From positions 110,144 to 174,143 of the forward strand of contig JAEXAS010000034.1 in assembly GCA_023458095.1 (NCBI GenBank): a stretch of 64,000 bases of DNA, given 5' to 3'. Both the position numbers and the translations under genes were made by a program. Under the pieces are notes generated by a model. The model worked only from the letters and a program-made list of their open reading frames with translations. It did not search any database and had not been told where the DNA came from. Of this stretch, positions 20,669 through 30,049 are shown one piece after another; position 1 is the stretch's first letter, and each line of letters opens with the position of its first letter. This DNA comes from Actinomycetes bacterium (lineage in GTDB: Bacteria > Actinomycetota > Actinomycetes > Propionibacteriales > Propionibacteriaceae).

Positions 20669-22792
20669 TTACCGCTCTACCGCGCGACGCTGGCCCATCT
20701 GATTGATCAGATAGTCCTGAAGGTCGAGTTTTGCGGTGCCGTCGTCGTTCTGGGTGCGCTGCGTCCATTCGCTGCCGTCCAGCCACCAGGAGGCGGTGCC
20801 GTCGTCGAAGGCGATGCCGAACAGCTCTTCGATCCGGGTGATGTGGGTCGGATTGGCCAGCCCGACGATGGTCTCAACCCGTCGATCAAGATTGCGGTGC
20901 ATCAAGTCGGCCGATCCGATGCCGACCTGGGGATGGCCGGCGTTGGCGAACCAATAGATGCGGCTGTGCTCCAAGAACCGGCCCAGAATGCTGCGTACGC
21001 GAATGTTCTCGCTCAGCCCGGGCACTCCGGGACGGACCGCGCAGATGCCGCGCACCCACAGGTCAACCTCCACCCCGGCTTGGGACGCTCGGTACAGCGC
21101 ATCGATGATCGCCTCATCGACGATGGAGTTCACCTTGATGCGGATACCCGACGGTAGACCGTCGCGGTGCTGGACGATCTCGCGATTGATGGCAGCCAGC
21201 AGTCCGGTACGGATGGAATGCGGTGCCACCAACAGTCGGCGGTATCCGGTCTCCTCCGACATCCCCGACAGGTGGTTGAACAGCTTGGCGACGTCCTCGG
21301 TGATCACCGCGTTCGAGGTGAGCAGGCCCATATCTTCATACAGGCGCGCGGTCTTGGGGTTGTAGTTCCCCGTGCCGATATGGCAGTAGCGGCGCAGCCC
21401 GGTGGGTTCCTGCCGAACCACCATGGACAGCTTGCAGTGGGTCTTCAGCCCCAACATGCCGTAGACGACGTGGCAGCCGGCTTTCTCCAGCTTGCGGGCC
21501 CAGGCGATATTGGCTTGTTCATCGAAGCGTGCCTTGATCTCGACCAGTGCAAGCACCTGCTTGCCCGCCTGAGCTGCCTCGACCAGGGCATCGATGATCG
21601 GGGAGTCGCCGCTGGTGCGGTACAGGGTCTGCTTGATGGCCAGCACGGCCGGGTCGGCGGCGGCCTGCTCGATGAACCGCTGCACGCTGGTCGCGAAAGA
21701 ATCGTAGGGGTGCTGCAGCAGCACATCGCGATTCTTCAGCGCCGCGAACATATCGGCCGGCTGGGCAGTTTCCACCTTCGCCAGTTCGGGATGGGTCTTG
21801 GGGAGGAAGGAGGGGTATTTCAGCGAGTCCCGGTCCAGATCGGCCAGCGAGAACAGGCCGCGCAGGTCGAGCGGGCGCGGCAATTTGAAGACTTCCTGCT
21901 CTTCGACATCCAACTCGCTGATCAGCAGTTCCAGCATCGACTCGTCGATGTCTTCCTCGACCTCGAGGCGCACCGGCGGACGGCCGGTCTTGCGGCGCAG
22001 CAGTTCCTTCTCCAGGGCGAACAGCAGATTCTCTGCGTCGTCCTCTTCGACCTCGACGTCCTCGTTGCGCGTGACCCGGAAGGTACTGGAGGCGACGATG
22101 TGCATCCCGGAGAAGAGCTGGTCCAGATGCTGGGAGATGACCTCCTCCAGCGGTACGAACCGGCCATTGCCCAAAGCCAGGAAGCGGCTGAGCACATTGG
22201 GTACCTTCACCCGGGCGAACTGGGTCACGCCCCGGGTCGGGTGGCGCATCAACACCGCGAGGTTCACGCTGAGCCCCGAGATATAAGGGAAGGGGTGGGA
22301 CGGATCCACCGCCAACGGGGTGAGCACCGGGAAGATTCGGGTCTCGAAAAGCTCGGTCATGCGACGCCGCTCGTCGTCGCTGAGTTCGTCCCAGGTCAGG
22401 ATGCGGATGCCGTGCTCAGCCATCGCCGGACGGATGTCCTCGGCGAACAGCCGCATGACCTCGTCAACCAACTCCCGGGTGCGGGTGAGCAGAGTGTCCA
22501 GCAGCTCGCGGGGCATCAATCCCGAGTTCGAGGGCACCGCCACCCCGGCGGCCATGCGACGTTTCAATCCGGCGACCCGCACCATGAAGAACTCGTCGAG
22601 ATTGCTGCAGAAGATCGCCAGGAAGCGTGCCCGCTCCAGCAGCGGGACCCGCTGGGCGTCGCGGGCCAGATCAAGGACCCGCTCGTTGAAGGCCAACCAG
22701 CTCAACTCACGATCGTTGTAGCGGTCGGTGGGCAAATCGGGCAGGTCTTGATCCGGTTCGGCGGTGTGCACCGGGCCGAAAGTGTCGGTCAT
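20669..22792 (-). CDS. ppk: Polyphosphate kinase 1
   Basis: PPK1 makes inorganic polyphosphate from ATP reversibly. The 707-residue sequence has the expected domains: N-terminal [81 protein letters not shown] with the autophosphorylated His, and [17 protein letters not shown]. Length is normal. Its ATG overlaps the mshD stop by four bases, and it leads into the Nudix/RHG gene and then pstSCAB, giving a phosphate-handling block. Confidence 0.97.
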   Translation of the reverse strand: MTDTFGPVHTAEPDQDLPDLPTDRYNDRELSWLAFNERVLDLARDAQRVPLLERARFLAIFCSNLDEFFMVRVAGLKRRMAAGVAVPSNSGLMPRELLDTLLTRTRELVDEVMRLFAEDIRPAMAEHGIRILTWDELSDDERRRMTELFETRIFPVLTPLAVDPSHPFPYISGLSVNLAVLMRHPTRGVTQFARVKVPNVLSRFLALGNGRFVPLEEVISQHLDQLFSGMHIVASSTFRVTRNEDVEVEEDDAENLLFALEKELLRRKTGRPPVRLEVEEDIDESMLELLISELDVEEQEVFKLPRPLDLRGLFSLADLDRDSLKYPSFLPKTHPELAKVETAQPADMFAALKNRDVLLQHPYDSFATSVQRFIEQAAADPAVLAIKQTLYRTSGDSPIIDALVEAAQAGKQVLALVEIKARFDEQANIAWARKLEKAGCHVVYGMLGLKTHCKLSMVVRQEPTGLRRYCHIGTGNYNPKTARLYEDMGLLTSNAVITEDVAKLFNHLSGMSEETGYRRLLVAPHSIRTGLLAAINREIVQHRDGLPSGIRIKVNSIVDEAIIDALYRASQAGVEVDLWVRGICAVRPGVPGLSENIRVRSILGRFLEHSRIYWFANAGHPQVGIGSADLMHRNLDRRVETIVGLANPTHITRIEELFGIAFDDGTASWWLDGSEWTQRTQNDDGTAKLDLQDYLINQMGQRRAVER

Positions 22793-23640
22793 GCCTGCTC
22801 CTGAATCGGTTGGTAGCGGACGTCACGGTGTACGGTGACGAATCCCGCGCGCTGGTACATTCTTACCGCTGTTTCGTCGGCTGTATCGACGTACAGCTCA
22901 ACCGTGGGCAAACCCTGGGTAGCCAGGTGAGACAATCCGGCGGCCAGCAACACCTTGCCATAGCCGCGGCCCTGGCAACGAGGGGCGACGGCAATCACAT
23001 AGACCTCGCCGGTGTCGGCGTCCACCTGCTTGGTCCAATGGAAGCCGGCCAGGCCCTCGGCGTCGAAGGCCACAAACAGCCCGGCGGGGTCGAACCACGG
23101 CTCTGCCATGCGTGCTGTCAGGCCGCTCTGATCGAGCTGTCCCTGCTCAGGATGATGAGCGAAGGCGGCGGCGTTGAGGGCGATCAGTGCGTCGGCGTCG
23201 GCCGGGGTGAACGCCCGCACCTCCAGTTGCGGCGGCACGTCGCCTCCGGGGAGGTCGGCCAGGGGCCGGCTCATCTTCAGCAAGCCGCGCTCGGGACGCA
23301 GTCGCTGGGCCGCAGCGAACCCCTGCGCCGCAGGCAGGTTGCCGAAGGCCCAAATGCCAAGGTTCGGGTCGGCCGGGCGCTGCGTCCATAGTTGGGTGGC
23401 GATGCCGCTGCGGCGATGGTCGGGGTCGACGACCAGTTGGGCGGTAGCAAAGCGCGCACTGTAGTTGAGGTACCCCACGAGCTGGTCGTCGTCGACCCTG
23501 AGTAGGTGGAGTGCGCTGTCGTCCCGCAGCGACCGGTAGGCCTCTTCGTTCAGCGGGTCGACCCCATCAGCCAGGCGAGCCCTAGCGCCCAGTGCGCGCA
23601 CCTGGTCGCCCTGCTCGCCGGTAAGTCGCCGCACCACCAC
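22789..23640 (-). CDS. mshD: Mycothiol synthase (acetyl-CoA:Cys-GlcN-Ins acetyltransferase)
   Basis: MshD performs the last step of mycothiol synthesis. The 283-residue protein consists of two tandem GNAT domains, as in the family. The N-terminal half has [17 protein letters not shown]. The active C-terminal half has [20 protein letters not shown] with the acetyl-CoA pyrophosphate loop, and ends in [18 protein letters not shown]. The position between glnR and the phosphate genes is the same as in Mycobacterium. It supports a mycothiol-producing actinobacterium. Confidence 0.95.
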   Translation of the reverse strand: MVVRRLTGEQGDQVRALGARARLADGVDPLNEEAYRSLRDDSALHLLRVDDDQLVGYLNYSARFATAQLVVDPDHRRSGIATQLWTQRPADPNLGIWAFGNLPAAQGFAAAQRLRPERGLLKMSRPLADLPGGDVPPQLEVRAFTPADADALIALNAAAFAHHPEQGQLDQSGLTARMAEPWFDPAGLFVAFDAEGLAGFHWTKQVDADTGEVYVIAVAPRCQGRGYGKVLLAAGLSHLATQGLPTVELYVDTADETAVRMYQRAGFVTVHRDVRYQPIQEQA

Positions 23641-23670
23641 GAATTCAGGCTACGTCACCCCTGATGCCGC

Positions 23671-23748
23671 CCCGTCCAATTCCGCCAGGCGCTCCCAAAA
23701 GGTGCAGACGCTCCCGAAGGTTCGGGAGCGTCTGCACCTTGTGGGAGC
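23671..23748. repeat. Long palindromic intergenic repeat, copy 1
   Basis: A near-perfect inverted repeat has 28-base arms at 23691-23718 and 23721-23748 with one mismatch and only GG between them. It is preceded by the tail CCCGTCCAATTCC at 23671-23683. The core CAGACGCTCCCGAAGGTTCGGGAG and the tail recur at 41478-41554 in the opposite orientation. It sits after the glnR stop and before mshD and could act as a terminator, but the shared flank shows it is a dispersed element. Confidence 0.8.
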
Positions 23749-23767
23749 GAATCGGGTGGGGCGGCGC

Positions 23768-24445
23768 TTAGCGGCGACCGATGCCGTCGGGGGAGAAGCG
23801 GTAGCCGACGTTGCGGACGGTGCCGATCAAGGCTTCGTGTTCGGGGCCGAGTTTGGCGCGCAGGCGGCGGACGTGGACGTCCACGGTGCGGGTGCCGCCG
23901 TAGTAGTCGTAACCCCACACATCGGCCAGGAGATGTTCGCGGCTGAAGACCCGTCCGGGATGCTGCACCAGGTACTTCAACAGTTCGAACTCGGTGTAGG
24001 TGAGATCGAGAGGTTCGCCTTCCAGCACCACCGAATAGGCGGCGTCATCGATCACGATTCCGCCGGAGGAGATCAAGCCGTCGCTGGCTGCGGAGGTGGC
24101 CAGCAATCGGATGCGGGCCTCGAACTCGGCAGGTCCGGCGGTATCGAGCACCACATCGGACAGACCCCAATCGGCAGCCACCGCGGCCAAGCCGCTCTCG
24201 GTCAGCACCAGCAACAGCGGAACGGTCGATCCCGAGGACTGGAAAAGCCGCGCCATCATGCGCGCGCCAGCCAGATCGCCCCGTCCGTCCAGCACCACCA
24301 CATCGCAGCGGGCGGATTCGGTCAGGGCCTGGGTGTCGGCGGCCACTCCGACGATGTCGTGGGAGAGTAACGCCAAAACAGGTAGTGAGCGCTCTGCAGG
24401 CGTGCCATTGGCGATCTCGTTGCTGACCAGCAGCAGTTGTGCCAT
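23768..24445 (-). CDS. glnR: GlnR-type orphan response regulator
   Basis: A 225-residue OmpR-type protein: an atypical receiver domain (about 1-110, with VVVLDGRGDL at the phospho-Asp position and ADWGLSDVVLDTAGPAE) and a C-terminal winged helix (TEFELLKYLVQHPGRVFSRE, then GYDYYGGTRTVDVHVRRLR). Sequence and the mshD neighbour match actinobacterial GlnR, the global regulator of nitrogen assimilation (glnA, amtB, nirB). No sensor kinase is adjacent, in keeping with an orphan regulator. CTCAGGAGGG lies just before the start. A PhoP- or RegX3-like regulator is a less likely alternative. Confidence 0.82.
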   Translation of the reverse strand: MAQLLLVSNEIANGTPAERSLPVLALLSHDIVGVAADTQALTESARCDVVVLDGRGDLAGARMMARLFQSSGSTVPLLLVLTESGLAAVAADWGLSDVVLDTAGPAEFEARIRLLATSAASDGLISSGGIVIDDAAYSVVLEGEPLDLTYTEFELLKYLVQHPGRVFSREHLLADVWGYDYYGGTRTVDVHVRRLRAKLGPEHEALIGTVRNVGYRFSPDGIGRR

Positions 24446-24524
24446 TCACCCTCCTGAGTGCGCTGTCAATCAAACTTTAGTGACTCAGTGGCCAATCACC
24501 CTATTCGGATTCCATACTGAGCGA

Positions 24525-24956
24525 TCACTCATCGAGATCGAGCAGGATCGTCATGGGCCCGTGATTGACCATTTCGACGTCCATCATGGCCCCAAATCGG
24601 CCCGTTTCGACCTGTGCTCCTAGATCGGACAGTGCCGCCACGAAAGCGTTGACCAGAGGCTCGCCGGACACGGCCGGGGCGGCCTTCGACCAGGAAGGAC
24701 GCCGACCCTTGCGGGTATCGGCATACAGAGTGAACTGGCTGACCACCAGGATCGGGGCTTGCACATCCGCGCAGGACAGCTCGCCGTCCAGGATGCGCAG
24801 TTGCCAGATCTTGATGGCCAAGGAGGTGGCGATCTCGACGGTGTCAGTGTGAGCGACACCGAGCAGGATCAGCAGCCCGGGGGAATCGATGGCGCCCACG
24901 ACTTCGTCGTCGACTCGCACCCGTGCGTGGGTGACTCTTTGGACAACTGCGCGCAT
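24525..24956 (-). CDS. dtd: D-aminoacyl-tRNA deacylase
   Basis: DTD removes D-amino acids from mischarged tRNA. The 143-residue protein shows both catalytic signatures: [17 protein letters not shown] in the middle and the C-terminal NHGPMTI carrying the Gly-Pro motif that gives chiral selectivity. Starts MRAVVQRV as the family does. It lies upstream of glnR on the same strand. Confidence 0.97.
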   Translation of the reverse strand: MRAVVQRVTHARVRVDDEVVGAIDSPGLLILLGVAHTDTVEIATSLAIKIWQLRILDGELSCADVQAPILVVSQFTLYADTRKGRRPSWSKAAPAVSGEPLVNAFVAALSDLGAQVETGRFGAMMDVEMVNHGPMTILLDLDE

Positions 24957-25073
24957 GGGTCAATGAAACCAGCCCGGGCATCGCTGCGTCGTTGCGGGGA
25001 GCGGACGTCCTCACGCATCGACCCGCCACCGCGGTCGGAATGTTCGGCAAGCCGAGCCGGTTATGCTGCTCGA

Positions 25074-25193
25074 GTGTCCCTTCTGATCCCGTTGTCGATC
25101 ACCGGTGTGGTGTTGATCACAGCCTGCGTTGTACTGGTCCTGGCTGCGGGGGTCGGTGGCTGGGCGCTGCTGAGAACCAATAAAGGAGACTGA
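25074..25193 (+). CDS. Possible single-helix membrane microprotein
   Basis: A 39-residue frame from GTG 25074 reads MSLLIPLSITGVVLITACVV and continues into a Gly/Trp segment and a polar tail RTNKGD. It would form one transmembrane helix. It ends five bases before the nitrobindin-like gene, and the ribosome site of that gene (AAAGGAG) lies inside its 3' end, suggesting coupling. I recognise no family, and it could be a chance frame. Confidence 0.4.
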   Translation: MSLLIPLSITGVVLITACVVLVLAAGVGGWALLRTNKGD

Positions 25194-25198
25194 TCCCC

Positions 25199-25696
25199 AT
25201 GGCCTTCGAGATCCCCGCAGACCTGAATCCGGCGCTGGTCGGGCTGGCCTGGCTGCGCGGACGCTGGGAAGGGACCGGCTACCGGGAGTGGCCTGGCCTG
25301 GAGAAGACCAGCTACGCCATTCAGATCGACTTCGCCGACAACGGTGAGGATTACCTGCACTATCTGGCCCAAGCCTTCCTCACCGACGCGGACGGTAAGC
25401 CGGAGCGCCCGCTGTTCATGGAGACCGGCTTCTGGCGTCCGCTGGCCGACGGCACGGTGGACGTCATGATGGCCTCCCCGGAGGGCTATGCCGAGATCTG
25501 GTTCGGCAAGCTGCAGCCGGGCCGCTTGGACCTCATCACCGATGCGGTGGCACGCACCCGCGATGCCACTGTCGCCTATACCGCCGGACGCCGGCTGTAC
25601 GGCACGGTGGACGGCAAGCTGATGTTCTCCTTCGACCGGGCCACCGAGACTGAGGAGCTTCAGCCCTATCTGTGGGCCACCCTGGAACGACGATGA
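25199..25696 (+). CDS. FABP-like (nitrobindin-type) beta-barrel protein
   Basis: A 165-residue protein of the FABP-like/nitrobindin family, small ten-stranded barrels, some of which bind haem. The N-terminal WLRGRWEGTG is the family motif. FMETGFWRP and MMASPEGYAEIWFG follow. Mycobacterial members are found near ygfZ, as here. A His that would ligate haem, as in Rv2717c-type nitrobindins, is not obvious near the C-terminus, so haem binding is uncertain. The stop overlaps the ygfZ start (ATGA). Confidence 0.85.
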   Translation: MAFEIPADLNPALVGLAWLRGRWEGTGYREWPGLEKTSYAIQIDFADNGEDYLHYLAQAFLTDADGKPERPLFMETGFWRPLADGTVDVMMASPEGYAEIWFGKLQPGRLDLITDAVARTRDATVAYTAGRRLYGTVDGKLMFSFDRATETEELQPYLWATLERR

Positions 25697-26610
25697 GCGT
25701 TCTGGTCGAAACCGGCGTCGACGCCGGTGCGGTGTGGCATTACGGCGATCCCTTCGGTGAGCAGAAGGCCCTGTCTGCAGGCCGGGTCGGGGTCGACCTG
25801 TCGCACCGTCCGGTGTTCACGATCGCCGGGCCGGATCGGTTGAGTTGGCTGCATGCCATCACCAGCGCAGACTTCGCCCACCTGAATCCGGGAAGCCCGC
25901 TGAACGCCTACATCTTGAATCCGCAGGCTCATCTGCAACATGCTTTCGCTGCCACCGATGACGGGCAGCGCCTGTGGTGCCACACCGAGCCGGGGCGCGT
26001 CGAGGCATTGCTGGCCTGGTTGCAGAAGATGGTCTTCGCTGCGCAGGTCGAGATCAGCGATCCGGTGGAAGACCAGGTGGTGGTGCTGCCGCCCGGCGCG
26101 GATGCGCAGGTGATCCCCGCCGCCGAGGTCGGGGCGGTCTTGGGTGCCGAGCGTGCTGGAATCTGGGCTCTGGAGGCTTTGCGCATCGCGGCTGGTCGGC
26201 CGCGGGCCTTCCTCGACACCGATGAGCGGACCATGCCCAACGAGCTGGCCAACCCCGACGGCGACGCCCTGGGCCTGGGCGTGCATCTGAACAAGGGCTG
26301 CTACCCCGGGCAGGAAGCGGTGGCGCGCACCTTCAATATGGGACGTCCGCCGCGGCGGCTCACCTGGCTGCATCTGGACGGCAGCGTCGACCAACTGCCG
26401 GCGATCGGTGCCGAGGTGGTGACCGCGGATGGTGAAGTCGTGGGCCGGATGGGCAGCTCCGAGCGTCACTACGAATGGGGTCCGGTCGGTCTGGCCTTGC
26501 TGAAGCGCACCATTGCGATCGACCTGCCGCTGTTGGTCGACGGAATCGCCGCCTCCCAGGAAGTACTGGTCGATCCCGAGGTCGGCCGCCACTTCCGAGC
26601 CGCGAAGTAG
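25693..26610 (+). CDS. ygfZ: Folate-binding protein YgfZ
   Basis: YgfZ is a tetrahydrofolate-binding, GcvT-like protein that helps maintain certain iron-sulphur enzymes. The diagnostic KGCYPGQE motif is present near residue 200, preceded by MPNELANPDG. The N-terminal half resembles GcvT (VDLSHRPVFTIAGPDRLSWL). The 305-residue start was chosen at the ATG that overlaps the preceding stop; an ATG 21 bases earlier lies inside that gene. Length is normal. Confidence 0.92.
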   Translation: MSVLVETGVDAGAVWHYGDPFGEQKALSAGRVGVDLSHRPVFTIAGPDRLSWLHAITSADFAHLNPGSPLNAYILNPQAHLQHAFAATDDGQRLWCHTEPGRVEALLAWLQKMVFAAQVEISDPVEDQVVVLPPGADAQVIPAAEVGAVLGAERAGIWALEALRIAAGRPRAFLDTDERTMPNELANPDGDALGLGVHLNKGCYPGQEAVARTFNMGRPPRRLTWLHLDGSVDQLPAIGAEVVTADGEVVGRMGSSERHYEWGPVGLALLKRTIAIDLPLLVDGIAASQEVLVDPEVGRHFRAAK

Positions 26611-26638
26611 GGCCTCGGTCGAGAGCCAGCGCTGCGGG

Positions 26639-26707
26639 CTTCGACAGGCTCAGCCAGCGGGGGTGGCGGGCTCGGTTTGCGGTTTGCGTTCCCTGAGCTT
26701 GTCGAAG
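26639..26707. repeat. Inverted pair of CTTCGACAGGCTCAG boxes
   Basis: CTTCGACAGGCTCAG at 26639-26653 and its near-complement CTGAGCTTGTCGAAG at 26693-26707 can pair over 15 bases with one G-U. The pair lies between the convergent ygfZ and TetR genes and could serve both as terminator. The same box recurs at 33845, 34168, 34196, 34233, 47707 and 47847. Confidence 0.75.
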
Positions 26708-26714
26708 GGCGGGC

Positions 26715-27293
26715 TTAGGAGCAGTCGCCGATGAGGTCCTTGAGGCGGCAGATTTCGGCCTTCAGGCGCGCTGCGATGGCATCGGAGGTGGTGTCTCCGG
26801 GTTGGCGCATCGTGGCCATGATGGCGACCATGACCAACGCGTAGGCGCTGGCGGCATCCGCGTGATCGCCGATTCGCTCCTCGATCAGCGCAATGGTGGG
26901 ACGGGCCCTGAGATTGACCTGACGCCAGTAGCTCAAACCCAGTTCGGGATCGCTTTGAATCAGTGCCTTCACTTGCGGATAGTCGCGCGGGATGCTCACC
27001 CCCTCGGCCAGCAGATCGCACAGATCGGAGATCAGGCTTCCTGTGCCGTCGAGGAACCGTTGACGCATGTCGTCGGTGACCTCAACTTCGGCTAGGTCGA
27101 GTGCCGCGGCGACCTTCGAGGGGAAGTAGTTGAAGAAGGTGCGTTGCGAAATGTCGGCCTCTGCGCAGATCTCCTCGACGGTCACCTTGTCAGCGCCACG
27201 TTCGGTGACCAGGCGCAGCGCGATTTCGTGGATCGCCTGCCGGGTCGCGGCCTTCTTGCGCTCGCGTAATGAGGATTCTGCTGTGCTCGTCAC
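26715..27293 (-). CDS. TetR family transcriptional regulator
   Basis: A 192-residue TetR protein with N-terminal [45 protein letters not shown]. The variable C-terminal domain would bind an inducer. Its ATG overlaps the stop of the MFS gene (ATGA), so it is made from the same transcript. It probably represses that operon from the 16-bp palindrome at 29919. The inducer is presumably a substrate of the pump. Confidence 0.92.
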   Translation of the reverse strand: MTSTAESSLRERKKAATRQAIHEIALRLVTERGADKVTVEEICAEADISQRTFFNYFPSKVAAALDLAEVEVTDDMRQRFLDGTGSLISDLCDLLAEGVSIPRDYPQVKALIQSDPELGLSYWRQVNLRARPTIALIEERIGDHADAASAYALVMVAIMATMRQPGDTTSDAIAARLKAEICRLKDLIGDCS

Positions 27294-29863
27294 TGATCAG
27301 CCCCTTGCTCTGTGCTGGCATTCTCGCGCAGTTCGGCCTTCTCCTCCAGCGCCGAGCGGTTGTGCAACTCGGGAACTCGGAAGAACCAGGTGATGACGAA
27401 GGCGAGCAGCACCACGGCCACGGCGACGGCATAGACGCTGACCACCGCGTCATTGAACCCGGTCAGGAACGGCTTGGTCAGACGCGGATCAGCCCCGTTG
27501 ACGAAGGATGAGTCGCTCGCGCTGGTGTCGGAGGTGGACAGATCGGAGTTGTCGCCGTTGTTGATCGCATCGATCATCTCCGGTGCGATCTGGTCGATGA
27601 TCGCCCGGCGTTGTTCGGCGTTGCTGTAATCGATGGCGAGCTTGCCGTCGATGACGCTGAAGTGCTTCTCCTCGGCAACCTTCTCCAGGGCCTTGCGTTG
27701 GGCGTCGGGGGTGAGCTCGGCGACCTTTTGCTCGATCACGGCATTGATCTTGGCCAGTTGGCGGGTTCCGGCTGCCAACTTCTTGCTCCCCGAGGACGCA
27801 CTGTGCGCGCCGGTGGCGAGTTTGGTACCGCCGCTGGCAGCCGCCTCGGCGCCGGTGGCGAGCTTCTTGGCGCCCTGAGCCAACTGACTCACGCCGTCGG
27901 CGACGCCAGGTTTGCCGTTGGCGCCATTGAGGTAGCCATCAGTGGTGTACACACTGGTGCCGAGATCCTTGAACGTGGCCCCCAGAGCAGCGGTATCGGC
28001 GGCTTGGTCCTGGCAGGCAGCCGTGTCACCGGCAGCACATTTTTGCTCATCGGCGGCGAGCGTGGCGAGCGCAGCCTGGGCCTTGGCAAAGTCGCTGGTG
28101 GCGCCGTGTGCATGCTTGGCTGCGGTCTGAGTGGCGCTGTTCACTGCCGTGAGGCCCTGCGAAAGCCCGGTGGCGCCGGCGCTGAGTTTTCCGATTCCGG
28201 AGACATAAGCCGAGGTCCCGGAGGCGAGCTTGTCCAGCCCCAAGCTGAGGCCGTCCACGCCGTCGGCGAGCTTCCCGGCCCCGGTGCCGGCGTTCTTCCA
28301 CACCGCCTCGGTGACCTTTTGGCGCACCGTCTTTGCGACCTCGGAATTGACCTGATCGGTGGCTTTGGTGAGGTTCTCGTCGATGGTGGTCTTCACCTTG
28401 TCGGTGATTGGGGTCCACATCTTGTCCATGACCGCGGCGTTGTTCGGGGCGCTGGCCACCGCCGGGTTTAGCGCTGCGTCCAGGGCGTCGGTGAGGGTGG
28501 CCTTGTCGGTCAGGGAGTTGGTCACATTCACCGGCAGCGCGGTGAACAGCACCGACAGCAGGATCGCGGTGCCCAAGGTGCCGCCGATCTGGCGGAAGAA
28601 GGTTGCCGAGCTCGTCGCCACACCGATGTCTTTGGCCGGTGCGGCCGCCTGTGCCGCCAAGGTCAGGGTCTGCATCAGCTGGCCGAGTCCTGCGCCGATG
28701 GTGAACATCGCGATGACCATGTACCAGAACGGCTTGTCGACGGTGATAAACAGCAGAAGGACGAAGCCGCCTGCAATGGTGGCGGTTCCGGTGATCGGGA
28801 AGATGCCGTATTTCCCGGTGCGGGCAATGAGCTGGCCGACCCCGACTGAGGCGATCATCACGCCCAGCATCATCGGCAGGCTCGCCAGGCCCGACTCGGT
28901 GGGGCTGAGCCCGTCCACGATCTGCAGATACAGCGGGATGGTCATCATGGCGCCGAACATGCCGAAGCCCACCAACACGCTCAGCACCGTGATGACCGAG
29001 AACTTGGGGTTGAACAGGCGCAGCGGAATGATCGCCGCATCACCCATGGCGCGCTCGACCAGGATGAAGCCGATCAATCCGGCGACTCCAATGGCATAGC
29101 AGGTGATGGCTGCCGCTGAGGTCCACCCCCACTCGCGGCCTTGCTCGGCGACCAGCAACAGCGGGGCCAGAGTCGCCACCACCAGTCCGGCGCCCCACCA
29201 GTCGATGTGCGGGTGGCCGTGGCTGAAATGCGGCAGATGCAGGAACACGATCACCATGCCCAGGGCGAGCAGGCCCACCGGAACGTTGATCAAGAACACC
29301 CAGCGCCATCCGGCGATCCCCAGGATCGAGTCCGCGCCGGCGAACATCCCGCCGACCAGCGGCCCGATGACGGCGGCGATGCCGAAGGTGGCCATGAAGT
29401 AGCCCTGGTATTTGGCCCGCTCGCGAGGCGCGAGCATGTCGCCGATGATCGCCAGGGGCAGCGCCATCAGACCGCCGGCACCCAGTCCCTGGATGGCGCG
29501 GAAGCCCGCCAACATGAGCATCGAGGTCGAGAAGGTGGACAGGAATGAGCCCAGGATGAAGATGCTGATGCTGATCAGGAACAGCGGTCGGCGTCCGAAG
29601 ATGTCGGAGAGCTTGCCGTACAGCGGTGTGGTCACCGTCGCTGCGATCAGATAGGCAGTGGTGACCCAGGCCTGTTGGTCGAGGCCGTTGAGGTCATCAC
29701 CGATGGTGCGAATGGCGGTGCCGACAATGGTCTGGTCCAGTGAGGACAGGAACATTCCGGCCATCAGACCGTAGATGACCATGCGGATCTGCCGCTGCGT
29801 CATCAGGGGTGCGGGGGCGGGCTCGACCGCTTCTGGGCGGGCTTCCGCGACTGCTGTTGCCAT
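27290..29863 (-). CDS. DHA2-type MFS drug exporter with a large extracytoplasmic insert
   Basis: The 857-residue protein has a 14-helix drug:H+ antiporter core. [11 protein letters not shown] is in helix 1, DIFGRRPLF in the first loop, and motif C lies in [13 protein letters not shown] normal member has about 500 residues. Here a domain of some 360 residues (about 445-803) sits between the penultimate and last helix. It has repeating units such as [20 protein letters not shown] and [16 protein letters not shown], resembling the heptad repeats of YhgE/Pip proteins. The start at 29863 follows a GGAGG; an upstream ATG at 29884 lacks one. Cargo is unknown. Confidence 0.9.
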   Translation of the reverse strand: MATAVAEARPEAVEPAPAPLMTQRQIRMVIYGLMAGMFLSSLDQTIVGTAIRTIGDDLNGLDQQAWVTTAYLIAATVTTPLYGKLSDIFGRRPLFLISISIFILGSFLSTFSTSMLMLAGFRAIQGLGAGGLMALPLAIIGDMLAPRERAKYQGYFMATFGIAAVIGPLVGGMFAGADSILGIAGWRWVFLINVPVGLLALGMVIVFLHLPHFSHGHPHIDWWGAGLVVATLAPLLLVAEQGREWGWTSAAAITCYAIGVAGLIGFILVERAMGDAAIIPLRLFNPKFSVITVLSVLVGFGMFGAMMTIPLYLQIVDGLSPTESGLASLPMMLGVMIASVGVGQLIARTGKYGIFPITGTATIAGGFVLLLFITVDKPFWYMVIAMFTIGAGLGQLMQTLTLAAQAAAPAKDIGVATSSATFFRQIGGTLGTAILLSVLFTALPVNVTNSLTDKATLTDALDAALNPAVASAPNNAAVMDKMWTPITDKVKTTIDENLTKATDQVNSEVAKTVRQKVTEAVWKNAGTGAGKLADGVDGLSLGLDKLASGTSAYVSGIGKLSAGATGLSQGLTAVNSATQTAAKHAHGATSDFAKAQAALATLAADEQKCAAGDTAACQDQAADTAALGATFKDLGTSVYTTDGYLNGANGKPGVADGVSQLAQGAKKLATGAEAAASGGTKLATGAHSASSGSKKLAAGTRQLAKINAVIEQKVAELTPDAQRKALEKVAEEKHFSVIDGKLAIDYSNAEQRRAIIDQIAPEMIDAINNGDNSDLSTSDTSASDSSFVNGADPRLTKPFLTGFNDAVVSVYAVAVAVVLLAFVITWFFRVPELHNRSALEEKAELRENASTEQGADQ

Positions 29864-29918
29864 CTCATTCCTCCGGACATGCAAAACGCCACTGACTGCA
29901 GCGGCGCATATTTACAGT

Positions 29919-29934
29919 ACTGCAACTTTGCAGT
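29919..29934. promoter_or_regulatory. Palindromic operator, probable TetR site
   Basis: ACTGCAACTTTGCAGT is a perfect palindrome with 7-base arms and a 2-base centre, about 55 bases upstream of the MFS start. On the minus strand it lies between a TTGCAT (-35-like) and a TGTAAATAT (-10-like) element, so a bound repressor would block the MFS-tetR promoter. It may also affect the divergent patatin gene. Confidence 0.6.
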
Positions 29935-30049
29935 GATGCAAAAAACTTCGCGAAATTGCGTAGGCGGGTGCGGGGTAGTGCCCGAGGTGGCGTCTTGACG
30001 GGCCGTCTCGGCATCGCTTCGCTGAGAGAACCCAACCCCGGAGGAAGCC

